Below, piece by piece: positions 1-9,877 of a stretch of 64,000 bases of DNA. The stretch comes from Galbitalea soli (GTDB lineage Bacteria; Actinomycetota; Actinomycetes; Actinomycetales; Microbacteriaceae): the NCBI RefSeq assembly GCF_010686725.1, contig NZ_JAAGWZ010000001.1, forward strand, positions 310,001 to 374,000. Reading direction: 5' to 3'. The stretch's first letter is position 1; each line of letters begins with the position of its first letter. A program made the translations under genes and the position numbers. The notes below the pieces were generated by a model. That model was given only the letters and a program-made list of their open reading frames with translations. It was not told the origin of the DNA and did not search any database.

Positions 1-1296
1 GAGGTGCTCGTCACCTCGCCCCGGCTGGAGCCCGGGCATCCGCTGCACCGGTGGGCCGAGGAGGGAGGCGTCGCGGTGTGGAGCGACGTCGAGCTCGCGT
101 GGCGCGTGCGCGACAAGGTGGACCCCGCCGCCGAGTGGCTCGCCGTGACCGGCAGCAGCGGCAAGTCGACCACCGCGCAACTCACCACCCACCTCCTCGA
201 GGCGGCCTCGCGCCGGGTCGCGCTCGTCGGCGCCGAGGGCATTCCGATCCTCGACGCGGTGCGGTACCCGGCCGGATTCGACGTGCTCGTGGTCGAGCTC
301 AGCAGTCGTGAGCTGCACTGGCTCGGGCGCACCCCCGAGGGCACCCTGTCGCCGTGGTCGAGCGTCTGCCTCGGAGTCGCCGACCACCTCGACGGCTGGC
401 ACGAGACGATGGATGACCTCCGCACCTCCCTCGGCCGCGTCTACGCCAACACCCGCACGGTCGCGATCTACAACACGGCCGACGACGCCACCCTCGCGAT
501 GGTGGAGGACGCCGAGGTCATCGAGGGCTGCCGGGCGATCGGCTTCGGACTCGGCGCACCCGGACCCAGCGACTTCGGGGTCGTGGACGGAATTCTCTGC
601 GATCGCGCCTTCCTCACCGAACGCGCGACGACGGCCCTCGAGTTGAGCACCCGCATGGAGCTCGCCTCCGTGGGGTTGGGGGCCGCGCACACGGTCGCGA
701 ACGTGCTCGCCGCCGCGGCCCTCGCGCGGTCGACGGGGGCCGAGCCGCGGGTGGTCCGCGAGGCGATCCTCAGCTTCCGCCTGCACGACCACAGTTCCGC
801 CGTCGTGGCCGACGCGGAGGGTGTGCTCTGGATCGACGACTCGAGGGCGACGACCGTGCACTCCGCGGCCGCCGCGCTGCGCGCCTACCGCCGCGTCGTC
901 TGGGTGCTCGGCGGCGTCGGCGTCGGTGTCGCCGACGCCGTGGGGACGGTGATCGAGTCGGAGCGCGGGCGACTGGCGGCGGTCATCCTGATCGGGGTCG
1001 CCCGCGACGCGCTGCGCGCCGCATTCGAACGACACGCCCCCGAGGTGCCCGTGTTCGAGGTCGACAGCCCTGACACTGAAGACGTGATGCCGACGGCCGT
1101 GGCGCTGTCTGCAGCGGTCGCCCGTCCGGGGGACGCGGTGCTGCTGGCACCGGCAGCGGCATCCATGGACCAGTTCATCGACTACGCCGACCGGGGGTCC
1201 CGGTTCGCGGAGGCGGTACGTCACCACCTGGGAGGGGGAGCGGATGACCACCACCCGACCCTCGGCACGTCGGACGGCCCGAACTCCGGCGACTGA
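1..1296 (+). CDS. murD: UDP-N-acetylmuramoyl-L-alanine--D-glutamate ligase MurD, 5' end outside window
   Basis: Cytoplasmic Mur ligase that adds D-glutamate to UDP-MurNAc-L-Ala using ATP. The frame is open from the first base, so the N-terminal UDP-binding part is missing and about 431 codons are visible. Landmarks are the ATP P-loop TGSSGKSTT about 50 residues in, VVELSSRELHW, GVADHLDGWHE of the central domain, DDSRATTVHSA, and a C-terminal LLAPAAASMDQFIDYADRG. The following ftsW, murG and murC support the assignment. It is a divergent MurD: GSSGKS replaces the usual GTNGKT, DDSRAT replaces DDSKAT, and the usual DKG after the glycine-rich strand is not visible. Its end overlaps ftsW by about 50 bases, which implies translational coupling. 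Confidence 0.9.
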   Translation, partial: EVLVTSPRLEPGHPLHRWAEEGGVAVWSDVELAWRVRDKVDPAAEWLAVTGSSGKSTTAQLTTHLLEAASRRVALVGAEGIPILDAVRYPAGFDVLVVELSSRELHWLGRTPEGTLSPWSSVCLGVADHLDGWHETMDDLRTSLGRVYANTRTVAIYNTADDATLAMVEDAEVIEGCRAIGFGLGAPGPSDFGVVDGILCDRAFLTERATTALELSTRMELASVGLGAAHTVANVLAAAALARSTGAEPRVVREAILSFRLHDHSSAVVADAEGVLWIDDSRATTVHSAAAALRAYRRVVWVLGGVGVGVADAVGTVIESERGRLAAVILIGVARDALRAAFERHAPEVPVFEVDSPDTEDVMPTAVALSAAVARPGDAVLLAPAAASMDQFIDYADRGSRFAEAVRHHLGGGADDHHPTLGTSDGPNSGD

Positions 1297-2515
1297 GCCG
1301 CTGCGAACGCCGCAGGCACGCCCCGCCGCGCACCCCGCGTCGAACCCCGGCGCACAGCCCGCCGCACACCCGCGCCGTGCCGTCGTCGCGGTGCAGCGCG
1401 TGTTCGGCGCCGAGAACCCGAACTTCTACCTGCTTCTCGGCACGACGCTGTTCCTCGTGATCTTCGGCCTGGTCATGGTGCTCTCCTCGTCCTCCGTCGA
1501 GGTCGGCGCGCGCACGGGCGACTTCTTCGCGTCGTTCCAGCGCCAGGGCTTCTACGCCATCCTCGGCGTTCCCCTGATGCTGGTCGCCTCGCGCGTGCCC
1601 GCGGTCTTCTGGAAGCGGGCGGCGTGGGCGGCGCTCATCGGCACCTCGGTCCTGCAGCTCGCGGTGTTCATCCCGGGCGTCGGCATCAACTACCAGGGCA
1701 ACCAGAACTGGATTCACATCGGCTCGTTCACCGCACAGCCCTCCGAGCTCGTGAAGCTGTCGCTCGCGCTCTGGCTCGGGTGGGTGCTCGCCGCGAAGCA
1801 GAACCTGCTCGGCGACTGGAAGCACGTGTTCATCCCGATCGGACCGGTCGCCGCGGTCGCCATCGGTCTCGTGCTGCTCGGCAAAGACCTGGGAACCGCG
1901 CTCATCCTGCTCTCGATCGTGCTCGGCTGCCTCTTCTACGGAGGGGTGCGCCTGCGCATCCTCGGGGCCGCGATCGGCATCGTGGGGTTCGTCGTGTTCC
2001 TGTTCACGCGGTTCAGCTCGAACCGCACGAACCGCATCGACGCCTGGCTGTCGGGCTGCACCTCGAAGTCGGATCAACTCGGCACCTGCTGGCAGACCAT
2101 CCACGGCTGGTGGGGGATCGCCTCCGGCGGCATCTTCGGCTCCGGTCTCGGCGAGTCGAAGGTGAAATGGAGCTGGCTGCCCGAGGCCGACAACGACTTC
2201 ATCTTCGCGATCATCGGCGACGAGCTGGGCCTGATCGGCGCGATCGTGGTGCTCGTGCTGTTCGTGGTGCTCGCCCTGTCGTTCATCCGCATCATCCGCG
2301 CCTCCGACGATCCCTTCGTGCGGGTCTCCACGAGCGGCATCATGATCTGGATCATCGGTCAGGCGTTCGTCAACATCGCGGTCGTTCTCGGACTGCTCCC
2401 GGTGCTCGGGGTTCCCTTACCGTTGATCTCTGCGGGAGGGTCATCCCTCATCGCCTCGCTCGTGGGCATCGGCATCGTGCTGTCGTACGCCCGCCACACC
2501 CCGGTGAAACTGTGA
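1244..2515 (+). CDS. ftsW: Septal peptidoglycan glycosyltransferase FtsW (SEDS family)
   Basis: Polytopic SEDS-family polymerase that makes septal glycan strands with its partner class B PBP. The protein is 423 residues. The first 60 or so are an Ala/Pro/Arg-rich cytoplasmic tail, followed by about ten hydrophobic segments beginning at NFYLLLGTTLFLVIFG. Family motifs are WIHIGSFTAQPSELVKL in the middle and GLLPVLGVPLPLISAGGSS near the C terminus. The start lies inside the end of murD and is preceded by a strong GGAGGGGGAG ribosome site. The stop overlaps the GTG of murG (GTGA). Confidence 0.95.
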   Translation: MTTTRPSARRTARTPATEPLRTPQARPAAHPASNPGAQPAAHPRRAVVAVQRVFGAENPNFYLLLGTTLFLVIFGLVMVLSSSSVEVGARTGDFFASFQRQGFYAILGVPLMLVASRVPAVFWKRAAWAALIGTSVLQLAVFIPGVGINYQGNQNWIHIGSFTAQPSELVKLSLALWLGWVLAAKQNLLGDWKHVFIPIGPVAAVAIGLVLLGKDLGTALILLSIVLGCLFYGGVRLRILGAAIGIVGFVVFLFTRFSSNRTNRIDAWLSGCTSKSDQLGTCWQTIHGWWGIASGGIFGSGLGESKVKWSWLPEADNDFIFAIIGDELGLIGAIVVLVLFVVLALSFIRIIRASDDPFVRVSTSGIMIWIIGQAFVNIAVVLGLLPVLGVPLPLISAGGSSLIASLVGIGIVLSYARHTPVKL

Positions 2516-3582
2516 CCACCTATCTTCTTGCCGGCGGGGGAACCGCCGGCCACGTGAACCCCCTGCTCGCGACCGCCGATGCGATCCGGCAGCGCGAGCC
2601 GGAGTCGACCGTGCTCGTGCTCGGCACCCGCGAGGGCCTGGAGTCGCGTCTCGTGCCCGCGCGCGGCTACCGACTGCTGACGATCGCGCGGCTGCCCTTC
2701 CCGCGGCGACCGGGGCGCGCGGCGCTGACGTTTCCGAACCGATTCCGTCAGGCCGTGGTGCAGACCGAGCGCTACCTGCTCGATCACCGGGTGGACGTCG
2801 TGGTCGGCTTCGGCGGCTACGCCTCCGCCCCCGCGTACCGCGCCGCTCGACGGCTCCGCGTGCCGTTCGTGATTCACGAGGCGAACGCGAAGCCCGGAAT
2901 CGCGAACCGCTGGGGTGCCCGCAGCACCCCCTTCGTCGGCGTGGCCTTCCGGCAGACCCGACTGCCGCACGCCACCTGGGTGGGGATGCCGCTGCGCCGC
3001 GAGATCGAGGAGCTCGACCGGCACGCCGCGCGGGCCGAGGCCGCGAGGCTCTTCGGTCTCGACCCGGCGAAGCCGACGCTTCTCGTGACCGGGGGATCGA
3101 CCGGTGCGCGGTCGATCAATGCGACCGTCTCCGAGGCGGTCGCGCACATCATCGGTGCGGGCTGGCAGGTGCTGCACATCGCCGGCGCGAAGAACGAGCT
3201 GGTCGATCCGGGGCTCGCCGACTATCACCTGCTGAACTACTGCGACCGCATGGAACTCGCCATCGCGGTGGCCGACCTCGCCGTCGCGCGCTCGGGCTCG
3301 GGCACGGTGAGCGAGCTCGCCGCGGTCGGTGTGCCCGCGGTGTTCGTCCCCTACCCGGTCGGCAACGGGGAGCAGCGATTCAATGCCGCCGACGCGGTCG
3401 CGGCGGGCGGCGCCATCCTCGTGGCGGATGCGGAGTTCACGCCCGGCTGGGTGCGCACGACGCTCGTGCCCCTGCTGCGCAACCCGGCGGCGGTCGCGGA
3501 CCTCGCGCAGCGCATCCTGTCGGTCGGCACCCGGGACGGCGCGTCGCGCATGGTCGATCTGGTCGAGCGGGCCCGACGGTAA
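2512..3582 (+). CDS. murG: UDP-N-acetylglucosamine--lipid I transferase MurG
   Basis: Membrane-associated GT28 glycosyltransferase that converts lipid I to lipid II. It is 356 residues, the usual family length. The first glycine-rich loop [13 protein letters not shown] lies at the N terminus, followed by [24 protein letters not shown], the second-domain loop [12 protein letters not shown] and the UDP-GlcNAc site [20 protein letters not shown] chose the GTG that overlaps the ftsW stop in a GTGA arrangement because it places the conserved loop right at the N terminus. The open frame extends further upstream, but that part is inside ftsW. murC follows after 10 bases. Confidence 0.95.
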   Translation: MTTYLLAGGGTAGHVNPLLATADAIRQREPESTVLVLGTREGLESRLVPARGYRLLTIARLPFPRRPGRAALTFPNRFRQAVVQTERYLLDHRVDVVVGFGGYASAPAYRAARRLRVPFVIHEANAKPGIANRWGARSTPFVGVAFRQTRLPHATWVGMPLRREIEELDRHAARAEAARLFGLDPAKPTLLVTGGSTGARSINATVSEAVAHIIGAGWQVLHIAGAKNELVDPGLADYHLLNYCDRMELAIAVADLAVARSGSGTVSELAAVGVPAVFVPYPVGNGEQRFNAADAVAAGGAILVADAEFTPGWVRTTLVPLLRNPAAVADLAQRILSVGTRDGASRMVDLVERARR

Positions 3583-3592
3583 AATCGAGCAG

Positions 3593-5002
3593 ATGATCAA
3601 GCCCGACTTCACCCAGGAGCTCCCCGCCGAGCTCGGTTCCCTCCACTTCGTCGGAATCGGGGGCTCGGGCATGAGCGGCATCGCGCGGCTGTTCCTGGCC
3701 GCCGGGCACCGGGTCACCGGTTCCGATCGCTCCGAGAACCACAACACGGAAGCGCTCCGCGAGCTCGGCGCGCACATCGCCATCGGTCACTCGGCCGACA
3801 ATCTTCCGCTCGACGCGAGCGCGCTCGTCTACACGGGCGCGCTCTGGCCCGACAATCCCGAGTACCTCGCCGCGAAGAGTCTGGGCATCCCCACCCTGCA
3901 TCGCTCGCAGGCGCTCGCCTGGCTCATCAACCGCCGCCGACTCGTCGCGGTCGCCGGCGCGCACGGCAAGACGACCTCGACGGGGATGATCGTCACCGCG
4001 CTGCTCGAACTCGGAGCCGACCCCAGCTTCGTGAACGGCGGCGTCATCCAGTCCCTGGGCGTCAGTGCGGCGCACGGCGACGGTGAACTGTTCGTGGTGG
4101 AAGCGGACGAGTCGGATGGCTCGTTCCTGCTCTACGAGACCGCCGTCGCCCTCATCACCAACGTGGACGCGGATCACCTCGACCACTATGGGTCGCACGA
4201 GGCCTTCGACGCCGCCTTCGTGGAGTTCGCGTCGAAGGCGAGCGAGTTCGTCGTCGTCTCGAGCGATGACGCCGGCGCGAGGCGGGTGTCGGCCGCGCTG
4301 CACGACACGCGCGTCGTCACCTTCGGTGAGTCCGAGGACGCCGAGGTGCGCGTGCACGACATCGTCGCGGACGGCCCGGTCTCCTTCGTCGTGAGCTGGC
4401 AGGGGCGCGATTACTCCTCGACCCTCCGCGTGCCCGGCCGCCACAACGCGATCAACGCCGCGGGTGCCTTCGCCGTGCTCGTCGGCCTGGGCTTCGACCC
4501 GGCCGCCTCCCTCGCCGCGATCGCGGGCTTCGGTGGCACCGAACGACGCTTCGAGCTGCACGGCGTCGTGCGGGGCGTGAGCGTGTACGACGACTACGCC
4601 CACCACCCGACCGAGGTCGCGGCCGCGCTCTCGGCCGCGCGAAGCGTCGTGGGTGACGGCCGCATCATCGCGGTGCACCAACCCCATCTCTACAGCCGCA
4701 CGCAGATGATGGCGGGCGACTTCGCCGCCACCTACGAGCGGCTCGCCGACCACACGGTCGTGCTGGATGTCTACGGTGCGCGGGAGGACCCGATCCCCGG
4801 CGTGACCGGGGCCCTCGTCTCCGAGCGGTTCGACGACCCCAGCCGAGTCGAGTACCTGCCCGACTGGCAAGAGGCGGCCGATCACGCGGCGGCCTTCGCC
4901 CGACCCGGCGACATCATCATGACGCTGAGCTGCGGGGACGTGTACCGCATCGTCCCGCAGATCCTCGCTGCACTCGACGCCGAGCCGGCGCGGAACCCCT
5001 GA
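3593..5002 (+). CDS. murC: UDP-N-acetylmuramate--L-alanine ligase MurC
   Basis: ATP-dependent cytoplasmic ligase that adds L-Ala to UDP-MurNAc, the first step of stem-peptide assembly. It is 469 residues. It has the Rossmann start [15 protein letters not shown], the P-loop [34 protein letters not shown] and [12 protein letters not shown], all in family order. The frame is open upstream into murG, but [11 protein letters not shown] is the first methionine before the conserved fold and lies 10 bases after the murG stop. No strong Shine-Dalgarno precedes it, so translation probably depends on coupling to murG. Confidence 0.95.
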   Translation: MIKPDFTQELPAELGSLHFVGIGGSGMSGIARLFLAAGHRVTGSDRSENHNTEALRELGAHIAIGHSADNLPLDASALVYTGALWPDNPEYLAAKSLGIPTLHRSQALAWLINRRRLVAVAGAHGKTTSTGMIVTALLELGADPSFVNGGVIQSLGVSAAHGDGELFVVEADESDGSFLLYETAVALITNVDADHLDHYGSHEAFDAAFVEFASKASEFVVVSSDDAGARRVSAALHDTRVVTFGESEDAEVRVHDIVADGPVSFVVSWQGRDYSSTLRVPGRHNAINAAGAFAVLVGLGFDPAASLAAIAGFGGTERRFELHGVVRGVSVYDDYAHHPTEVAAALSAARSVVGDGRIIAVHQPHLYSRTQMMAGDFAATYERLADHTVVLDVYGAREDPIPGVTGALVSERFDDPSRVEYLPDWQEAADHAAAFARPGDIIMTLSCGDVYRIVPQILAALDAEPARNP

Positions 5003-5004
5003 CC

Positions 5005-6093
5005 GTGAAGCGTCCCGAGGGCTACGACCGGCATCACCGGGTCGCCGCCGCGCACGACCGAGCCGCCCGGCCGGCAGCGACTCCGGCGAGCGGGAAGGTG
5101 CGACGAGCACCCCGTCCGCACCCGCCCGCGGAGGCGCCCCGCGCGGAGGCGCCCCTCGCGAAGGCGCCCCGCGCGCGCGGCGGGCGTGGCCCCGCCGACG
5201 GGAGTGGCTCCAGCCGCGCCGATCATTCGTCGGCGCGCGAGTCGCGCCGCGCCGGTGCGGAGTCGCGTCGCGCCGAGCGCGCGAGTCGTCGTCTCGCGCG
5301 CGCCGAGGCGCGCCGCTTCACCCGTCACTCGCGCCGGCGCCGGATCGCACTCGCCTCGGTCGCGGGAGTCGTGGTCGTCATGCTCGCGGTGCTCGCGGTC
5401 GCGATCTTCTCGCCGCTGCTCGCCCTTCGCACGGTGACGGTGGAGGGCGCCAAGAAGCTCTCCGCGGCGGAGGTGAGCGACGCCGTCCGGGCCCAGCTCG
5501 GCACGCCGCTCGCCCTCATCGATCCTGCGGCGGTTCGCCGCGAACTGTCGCAGTTCACCCTCATCCGCAGCTACGTCACCGAGATCGTGCCGCCCAGCAC
5601 CATGGTGATCCACATCGTGGAGCGGGAGCCGATCGCGACGCTCGCCGATGGCGACCGGTTCGATCAGGTGGATGCCGCCGGGGTCGTGCTGTCGACGACC
5701 GACACGCGGGCCGGCCTGCCGCTGATCGACGTGGGCGACAAGGGCACGGGGAGCCCGGCGTTCGCGGCGGCGGTGCAGGTCATCCTGTCGATGCCGACCT
5801 CGATCTCATCGCGCGTGCGCACCGTCTCGGCGACCACTCCCGACGACGTGCGGCTGACCCTCACGGGCGCGAGCCAGACCGTGGTGTGGGGCAACGCCGA
5901 CGAATCGGACCTCAAGGCGCGCGGCCTCCTCATCATGCTGCGCCGCCTCACGCAGTGCCGCGCTCAGCCCGTGATCGACGTCTCCTCGCCGTCGAATCTG
6001 GTGTGCGGGCCCGACCCGGTGCTCAGGCGCGATGGCGCGACAGCGACCGCGACACCGACGCCGGGCCCGACGAGCACGCTGCCGACACCCTGA
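5005..6093 (+). CDS. ftsQ: Divisome protein FtsQ (POTRA domain)
   Basis: Bitopic divisome scaffold that links early and late division proteins. The 362-residue protein has a long basic, Ala/Arg-rich cytoplasmic N-terminal region of about 110 residues, one membrane helix (IALASVAGVVVVMLAVLAVA), then a POTRA domain beginning LRTVTVEGAKKLSAAEV and a C-terminal beta domain. The tail is Thr/Pro-rich. GTG start two bases after the murC stop. The low-complexity N-terminal segment has repeated EAP and RGR-type blocks typical of actinobacterial FtsQ. It is the last gene of this transcription block; a 168-base gap separates it from ftsZ. Confidence 0.9.
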   Translation: MKRPEGYDRHHRVAAAHDRAARPAATPASGKVRRAPRPHPPAEAPRAEAPLAKAPRARGGRGPADGSGSSRADHSSARESRRAGAESRRAERASRRLARAEARRFTRHSRRRRIALASVAGVVVVMLAVLAVAIFSPLLALRTVTVEGAKKLSAAEVSDAVRAQLGTPLALIDPAAVRRELSQFTLIRSYVTEIVPPSTMVIHIVEREPIATLADGDRFDQVDAAGVVLSTTDTRAGLPLIDVGDKGTGSPAFAAAVQVILSMPTSISSRVRTVSATTPDDVRLTLTGASQTVVWGNADESDLKARGLLIMLRRLTQCRAQPVIDVSSPSNLVCGPDPVLRRDGATATATPTPGPTSTLPTP

Positions 6094-6203
6094 GCAAACA
6101 TCCGTAACCCGCTCGTTTCGCGGCGCGCGGTGTGTCGGGCGTGCGTGCGCGTTGGCACCACCTACCGTCATCACAAGAAATACATGCTGAGCATAACTTT
6201 AAT

Positions 6204-6216
6204 CCTCAGGTTGAGG
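6204..6216 (+). promoter_or_regulatory. Inverted repeat CCTCA-GGT-TGAGG in the ftsZ leader
   Basis: The ftsQ-ftsZ gap is the first non-coding stretch in the cluster and is locally AT-richer. It carries the perfect 5-bp inverted repeat CCTCA/TGAGG with a 3-base centre, and a GGTTGA GGTTGA direct repeat overlapping its right half. The site lies about 45 bases before the ftsZ GTG. Operator or transcript-processing roles are both possible; which protein would bind is unknown. Confidence 0.4.
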
Positions 6217-6261
6217 TTGAACGTTTAGCGCAGTCGAGAGTTACCAGCGGAGGCCGGAATC

Positions 6262-7425
6262 GTGACATCGAACCAGAACTACCTCGCCGTGATCAAGGTG
6301 GTCGGCATCGGCGGTGGCGGCGTCAACGCTGTCAACCGGATGATCGAACTCGGCCTTCGCGGCGTCGAATTCATCGCCATCAACACGGATGCCCAGGCGC
6401 TCCTCATGAGCGATGCCGACGTCAAGCTCGACGTCGGTCGCGAGATCACCCGCGGCCTCGGCGCCGGCGCGGACCCGGAGGTCGGCCGTCGTGCCGCCGA
6501 GGACCACGCGGAGGAGATCGAGGAAGCGCTCGCCGGCGCCGACATGGTGTTCGTCACCGCGGGCGAGGGCGGCGGAACCGGTACCGGCGGCGCGCCGGTG
6601 GTGGCCCGCATCGCGAAGTCCATCGGCGCCCTCACGATCGGTGTCGTGACCAAGCCCTTCGGCTTCGAGGGCAAGCGCCGGCAGGCGCAGGCGGAGAACG
6701 GCGTCGCCGCGCTCAAGAACGAGGTCGACACCCTCATCGTCGTCCCGAACGACCGTCTGCTCGAGATCAGCGACCGCGGCATCAGCATGCTCGAGGCGTT
6801 CTCGACCGCCGACCAGGTTCTCCTCGCCGGTGTCCAGGGCATCACCGACCTCATCACCACGCCCGGACTCATCAACCTCGACTTCGCCGACGTCAAGTCG
6901 GTCATGCAGGGCGCCGGGTCGGCGCTCATGGGAATCGGGTCGTCGCGTGGGGCCGACCGCGCCATCAAGGCGGCCGAGCTGGCCGTCGCCTCCCCTCTCC
7001 TCGAGGCCTCGATCGATGGCGCGCACGGTGTCCTGATCTCCATCCAGGGCGGATCGAACCTCGGCATCTTCGAGATCAACGACGCGGCGCGCCTCATTCA
7101 GGAGGCCGTGCATCCGGAAGCCAACATCATCTTCGGTGCCGTGATCGACGACACCCTGGGCGACGAGGTGCGTGTCACCGTGATCGCGGCCGGCTTCGAC
7201 GGCGGCGAGCCGACCGTCAAGGTCGAGACGCGGCGCGCGAGCTATGTGGCCTCTCCGGCTGTGCCGGCCGCGGTCGGGGCCGTCGCGTCTCCCGCGGAGG
7301 CTCCCGAGCACGCCCCGGTGAGCGCTGCGTGGGGCGACGCCGAGCACGGTGCGACCGCGCCCATCGACCGCACCTTCGACGATGACCCCGACGGCGATCT
7401 CGACGTCCCCGACTTCCTGAAATAG
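6262..7425 (+). CDS. ftsZ: Cell division GTPase FtsZ
   Basis: Tubulin-like GTPase that polymerises into the Z ring at mid-cell. It is 387 residues. The N-terminal [17 protein letters not shown], the tubulin signature [15 protein letters not shown], and the T7 synergy loop [11 protein letters not shown] are intact. A variable linker is followed by the conserved C-terminal peptide [14 protein letters not shown], which in this family contacts membrane tethers such as SepF (encoded two genes downstream). GTG start with GGAGG eight bases upstream. It probably has its own promoter in the leader. Confidence 0.98.
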   Translation: MTSNQNYLAVIKVVGIGGGGVNAVNRMIELGLRGVEFIAINTDAQALLMSDADVKLDVGREITRGLGAGADPEVGRRAAEDHAEEIEEALAGADMVFVTAGEGGGTGTGGAPVVARIAKSIGALTIGVVTKPFGFEGKRRQAQAENGVAALKNEVDTLIVVPNDRLLEISDRGISMLEAFSTADQVLLAGVQGITDLITTPGLINLDFADVKSVMQGAGSALMGIGSSRGADRAIKAAELAVASPLLEASIDGAHGVLISIQGGSNLGIFEINDAARLIQEAVHPEANIIFGAVIDDTLGDEVRVTVIAAGFDGGEPTVKVETRRASYVASPAVPAAVGAVASPAEAPEHAPVSAAWGDAEHGATAPIDRTFDDDPDGDLDVPDFLK

Positions 7426-7427
7426 CG

Positions 7428-8111
7428 GTGTCGGCCGAGGGGGACGAGCTCGCCGGGCGGCTGGAGCGGGTTCGCGGCGAGATCGCGGATGCTGCTGCCG
7501 TCGCCGGTCGCCGCCCCGACGAGATCACGACCATCGTCGTCACGAAGTTCCATCCCGCCTCGCTCGTCGAACGGCTCGCCGCCCTCGGGGTCACCGATGT
7601 GGGAGAGAACCGTCATCAGGAGGCGGAGGCGAAGGCCGCCGCGCTCGCCGGGCTGCACCTCAACTGGCACTTCATCGGCCAGCTGCAGGCCAACAAGGCG
7701 AAGGCGGTCGTGCGGTACGCCTGCGCGATCCACTCCGTCGACCGCGACTCCCTCGTCGATGCCCTCGCCGCCACTCAGGCGACGATCGACGTGTTCCTCC
7801 AGGTGAACCTCACCGACGATCCGGGCCGCGGGGGAGTGCAGCCCGCGCTGCTCGAGCCGCTCGCCGAGCGCGTGCTCGAGCATCCGCAGCTGCGCCTTAG
7901 AGGGCTCATGGCGGTCGCGACGCTCGGCGGGGATGCGCGCGTCGATTTCGTGCGGGTGCGTGCGGCCTCCGACCGCCTCGGCCGTCTCGCGCCGGAGGCG
8001 ACGGCACTGTCGATGGGGATGTCCGGCGACTTCCGCGCGGCGATCCTCGAGGGCGCGACACACCTTCGGATCGGCACGGCAATCACGGGAAACCGGCCGA
8101 CCCCCGGTTAA
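7428..8111 (+). CDS. yggS: PLP homeostasis protein, YggS/PROSC family
   Basis: Soluble pyridoxal-phosphate-binding protein that buffers free PLP; it has a TIM-barrel fold like alanine racemase but is not known to catalyse racemisation. 227 residues. The PLP lysine is in TTIVVTKFHPASLV near residue 42, followed by GENRHQEAEAK, the family motif WHFIGQLQANKAK, and LSMGMSGDFRAAI at the phosphate site. GTG start two bases after ftsZ. Its position between ftsZ and sepF is conserved across Gram-positive bacteria. Confidence 0.93.
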   Translation: MSAEGDELAGRLERVRGEIADAAAVAGRRPDEITTIVVTKFHPASLVERLAALGVTDVGENRHQEAEAKAAALAGLHLNWHFIGQLQANKAKAVVRYACAIHSVDRDSLVDALAATQATIDVFLQVNLTDDPGRGGVQPALLEPLAERVLEHPQLRLRGLMAVATLGGDARVDFVRVRAASDRLGRLAPEATALSMGMSGDFRAAILEGATHLRIGTAITGNRPTPG

Positions 8112-8146
8112 TCTCGGGGTGAGTTCACAATCGGGAAGGCATCACA

Positions 8147-8626
8147 ATGGCAAATCCGCTGCGCAAGACCATGGTTTACCTTGGGCTCGCGGACGAAGAG
8201 TTCGACTACGAGGCCGACGCCGCTCCTGCTGCCGCCGCCGCCCCGGTCGCGCCCGTCGCCCAGCCTGCTCCGTCGGCGGGCCGCGCGCCCGTGACTCCTC
8301 TTCGTCGCACGACCACCCCCAAGCCCTCTGGACACAGTGACATGAACGAGATCCTCACCGTCCACCCGCGCCAGTACAAGGACGCTCAGGTGATCGCCGA
8401 GAACTTCCGCGAGGGCATCCCCGTGATCATCAACCTCTCGCAGATGACCGAGCCCGACGCTCGTCGTCTCGTCGACTTCGCGAGCGGACTCTCGCAGGGC
8501 CTCTACGGCAAGATCGAGCGCGTCACGAACAAGGTGTTCCTGCTCTCACCCGCGCACGTCGCGGTGAGCGGCGATCAGGCCGAGGCCGACTCCGACGTCG
8601 ACGCCTCGTTCTTCGCCCAGCAGTAG
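8147..8626 (+). CDS. sepF: Division protein SepF
   Basis: Z-ring membrane anchor that binds the FtsZ tail. 159 residues. The N-terminal amphipathic stretch [18 protein letters not shown] is followed by an Ala/Pro-rich linker. The conserved C-terminal SepF domain starts at [16 protein letters not shown] and includes [19 protein letters not shown] and the [18 protein letters not shown] segment. ATG with GGGAAGG upstream. It is separated from yggS by 35 bases containing a small CCCCG/CGGGG hairpin, so it may be partly uncoupled from the genes before it. Confidence 0.95.
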   Translation: MANPLRKTMVYLGLADEEFDYEADAAPAAAAAPVAPVAQPAPSAGRAPVTPLRRTTTPKPSGHSDMNEILTVHPRQYKDAQVIAENFREGIPVIINLSQMTEPDARRLVDFASGLSQGLYGKIERVTNKVFLLSPAHVAVSGDQAEADSDVDASFFAQQ

Positions 8627-8635
8627 CCCCGCGCA

Positions 8636-8941
8636 GTGCCCGGGCCGCTGGCCGCGATCGCGGTCGTGGTCTATGTGTTGCTGCTGCTCTACTTCTTCGT
8701 GCTGCTCGCCCGGTTCGGGCTCGACGTCATGAGGATGCTCCGCCGCGGGTTCCGGCCTCGGGGATTCGGGCTCGTTCTCGCCGAGGGCGTGTACTCGGTC
8801 ACCGATCCGCCGATGCGTCTCCTGCGGCGGATCATCCCTCCGATGCGCATCGGCGGAGCGGCGTTGGACTTCTCCTGGAGCGTGCTCATGCTCCTCGTGA
8901 TCATCCTCATTTCGGTGACCGCTTTGGGATTCATGAATTGA
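8636..8941 (+). CDS. YggT-family membrane protein
   Basis: Small integral membrane protein of the YggT family, 101 residues. There is a hydrophobic helix near the N terminus (AIAVVVYVLLLLYFFVLLARFG) and another at the C terminus (FSWSVLMLLVIILISVTALG). Between them is the family motif around TDPPMRLLRRIIPPMRIGGAALDFS. The exact function is not established; the family sits between sepF and divIVA in most actinobacteria and is thought to act in division or polar growth. GTG start nine bases after sepF. Confidence 0.88.
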   Translation: MPGPLAAIAVVVYVLLLLYFFVLLARFGLDVMRMLRRGFRPRGFGLVLAEGVYSVTDPPMRLLRRIIPPMRIGGAALDFSWSVLMLLVIILISVTALGFMN

Positions 8942-9064
8942 GCCGGGCGCTGTACTCTGATTGCTGCAACCCGTGTACTCGGATGTGGCGAATGTTGCTA
9001 GCGTTACCTGAGCGTTGAACACGACCTTAGAGCGCACTGAGAGAAAGTTTTTGAGGTGACGGCG

Positions 9065-9877
9065 ATGGCTTTGACTCCGGAAGACGTTGTAAACAAGCGA
9101 TTCCAGCCCACGAAGTTCCGTGAGGGCTACGATCAGGACGAGGTGGATGACTTCCTCGACGAGGTGGTCGTCGAGCTCCGTCGACTGGGTCAGGAGAACG
9201 AGGAGCTTCGACAGCGCCTGATCGCGAGCGACTCGCGCATCGCCGAACTGCAGCGCAGCGGCGGCGCCGCGCCGGCCGCTCCTGCTCCGCTCGCCGCGTC
9301 CGCACCCGTGCCGTCCTCGTTCGAGCCGGCCCCGGCGGCGTCCGCGCCCGTTCCGTCGGCGGGTGCCGTCGTGCCCGCGTCGGGTCACGGCTACACGGCT
9401 CCGCCCATCGACCCCTCGATGGATCCCAGCAGCACCAACAACCTCCTGCAGCTCGCTCGCCGTCTGCACGAGGAGCACGTGCGCGAGGGAGTCGAGAAGC
9501 GCGACGCCCTCATCGCGGAGGGCCACGCCACCGCTGCTCGCGTCATCGCCGAGGCGGAAGCCCAGCAGCGTGCGCAGATCAACGCACTCGACGAGGAGCG
9601 CTCGGCGCTCGAGCACCGCATCGACGAGCTGCGCACCTTCGAGCGCGAATACCGCCAGAAGCTCAAGGGCTACATCGAGGGCCAGCTGCGCGAGCTCGAC
9701 GCGACGGGTGCCGTTCTGACGAACGCCCCGGCCGCCGCCAGCGCTCCCGTTCCCGTCGGAGCACCGCCCGCGGCACCCTCGGTGCCGACGGTCGGGTCCG
9801 CGCCCGCACCGGTGCAGAGCTTCGCCTCGCCGGTCACCCCGCCGCCCGCGAACTACCCGGGTTTTGCCGGCAACTGA
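9065..9877 (+). CDS. divIVA: Polar growth/division protein DivIVA (Wag31)
   Basis: Coiled-coil protein that recognises curved membrane and organises polar cell-wall growth in actinobacteria. About 270 residues. The lipid-binding N-terminal domain is MALTPEDVVNKRFQPTKFRE followed by a short coiled coil, then an Ala/Pro linker, a second coiled coil (LARRLHEEHVREGVEKRDAL and on to FEREYRQKLKGYIEGQL), and an Ala/Pro-rich tail. I preferred this ATG over a GTG nine bases upstream because GAGG sits eight bases before it and the conserved domain begins exactly here. The 120-base gap before it probably contains its own promoter. Confidence 0.93.
   Translation: MALTPEDVVNKRFQPTKFREGYDQDEVDDFLDEVVVELRRLGQENEELRQRLIASDSRIAELQRSGGAAPAAPAPLAASAPVPSSFEPAPAASAPVPSAGAVVPASGHGYTAPPIDPSMDPSSTNNLLQLARRLHEEHVREGVEKRDALIAEGHATAARVIAEAEAQQRAQINALDEERSALEHRIDELRTFEREYRQKLKGYIEGQLRELDATGAVLTNAPAAASAPVPVGAPPAAPSVPTVGSAPAPVQSFASPVTPPPANYPGFAGN

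Noticed and set aside
6132-7385. 417-codon frame overlapping ftsZ on the same strand
   Set aside because: Arg/His-rich shadow frame of ftsZ with no motif, starting inside the ftsZ leader.
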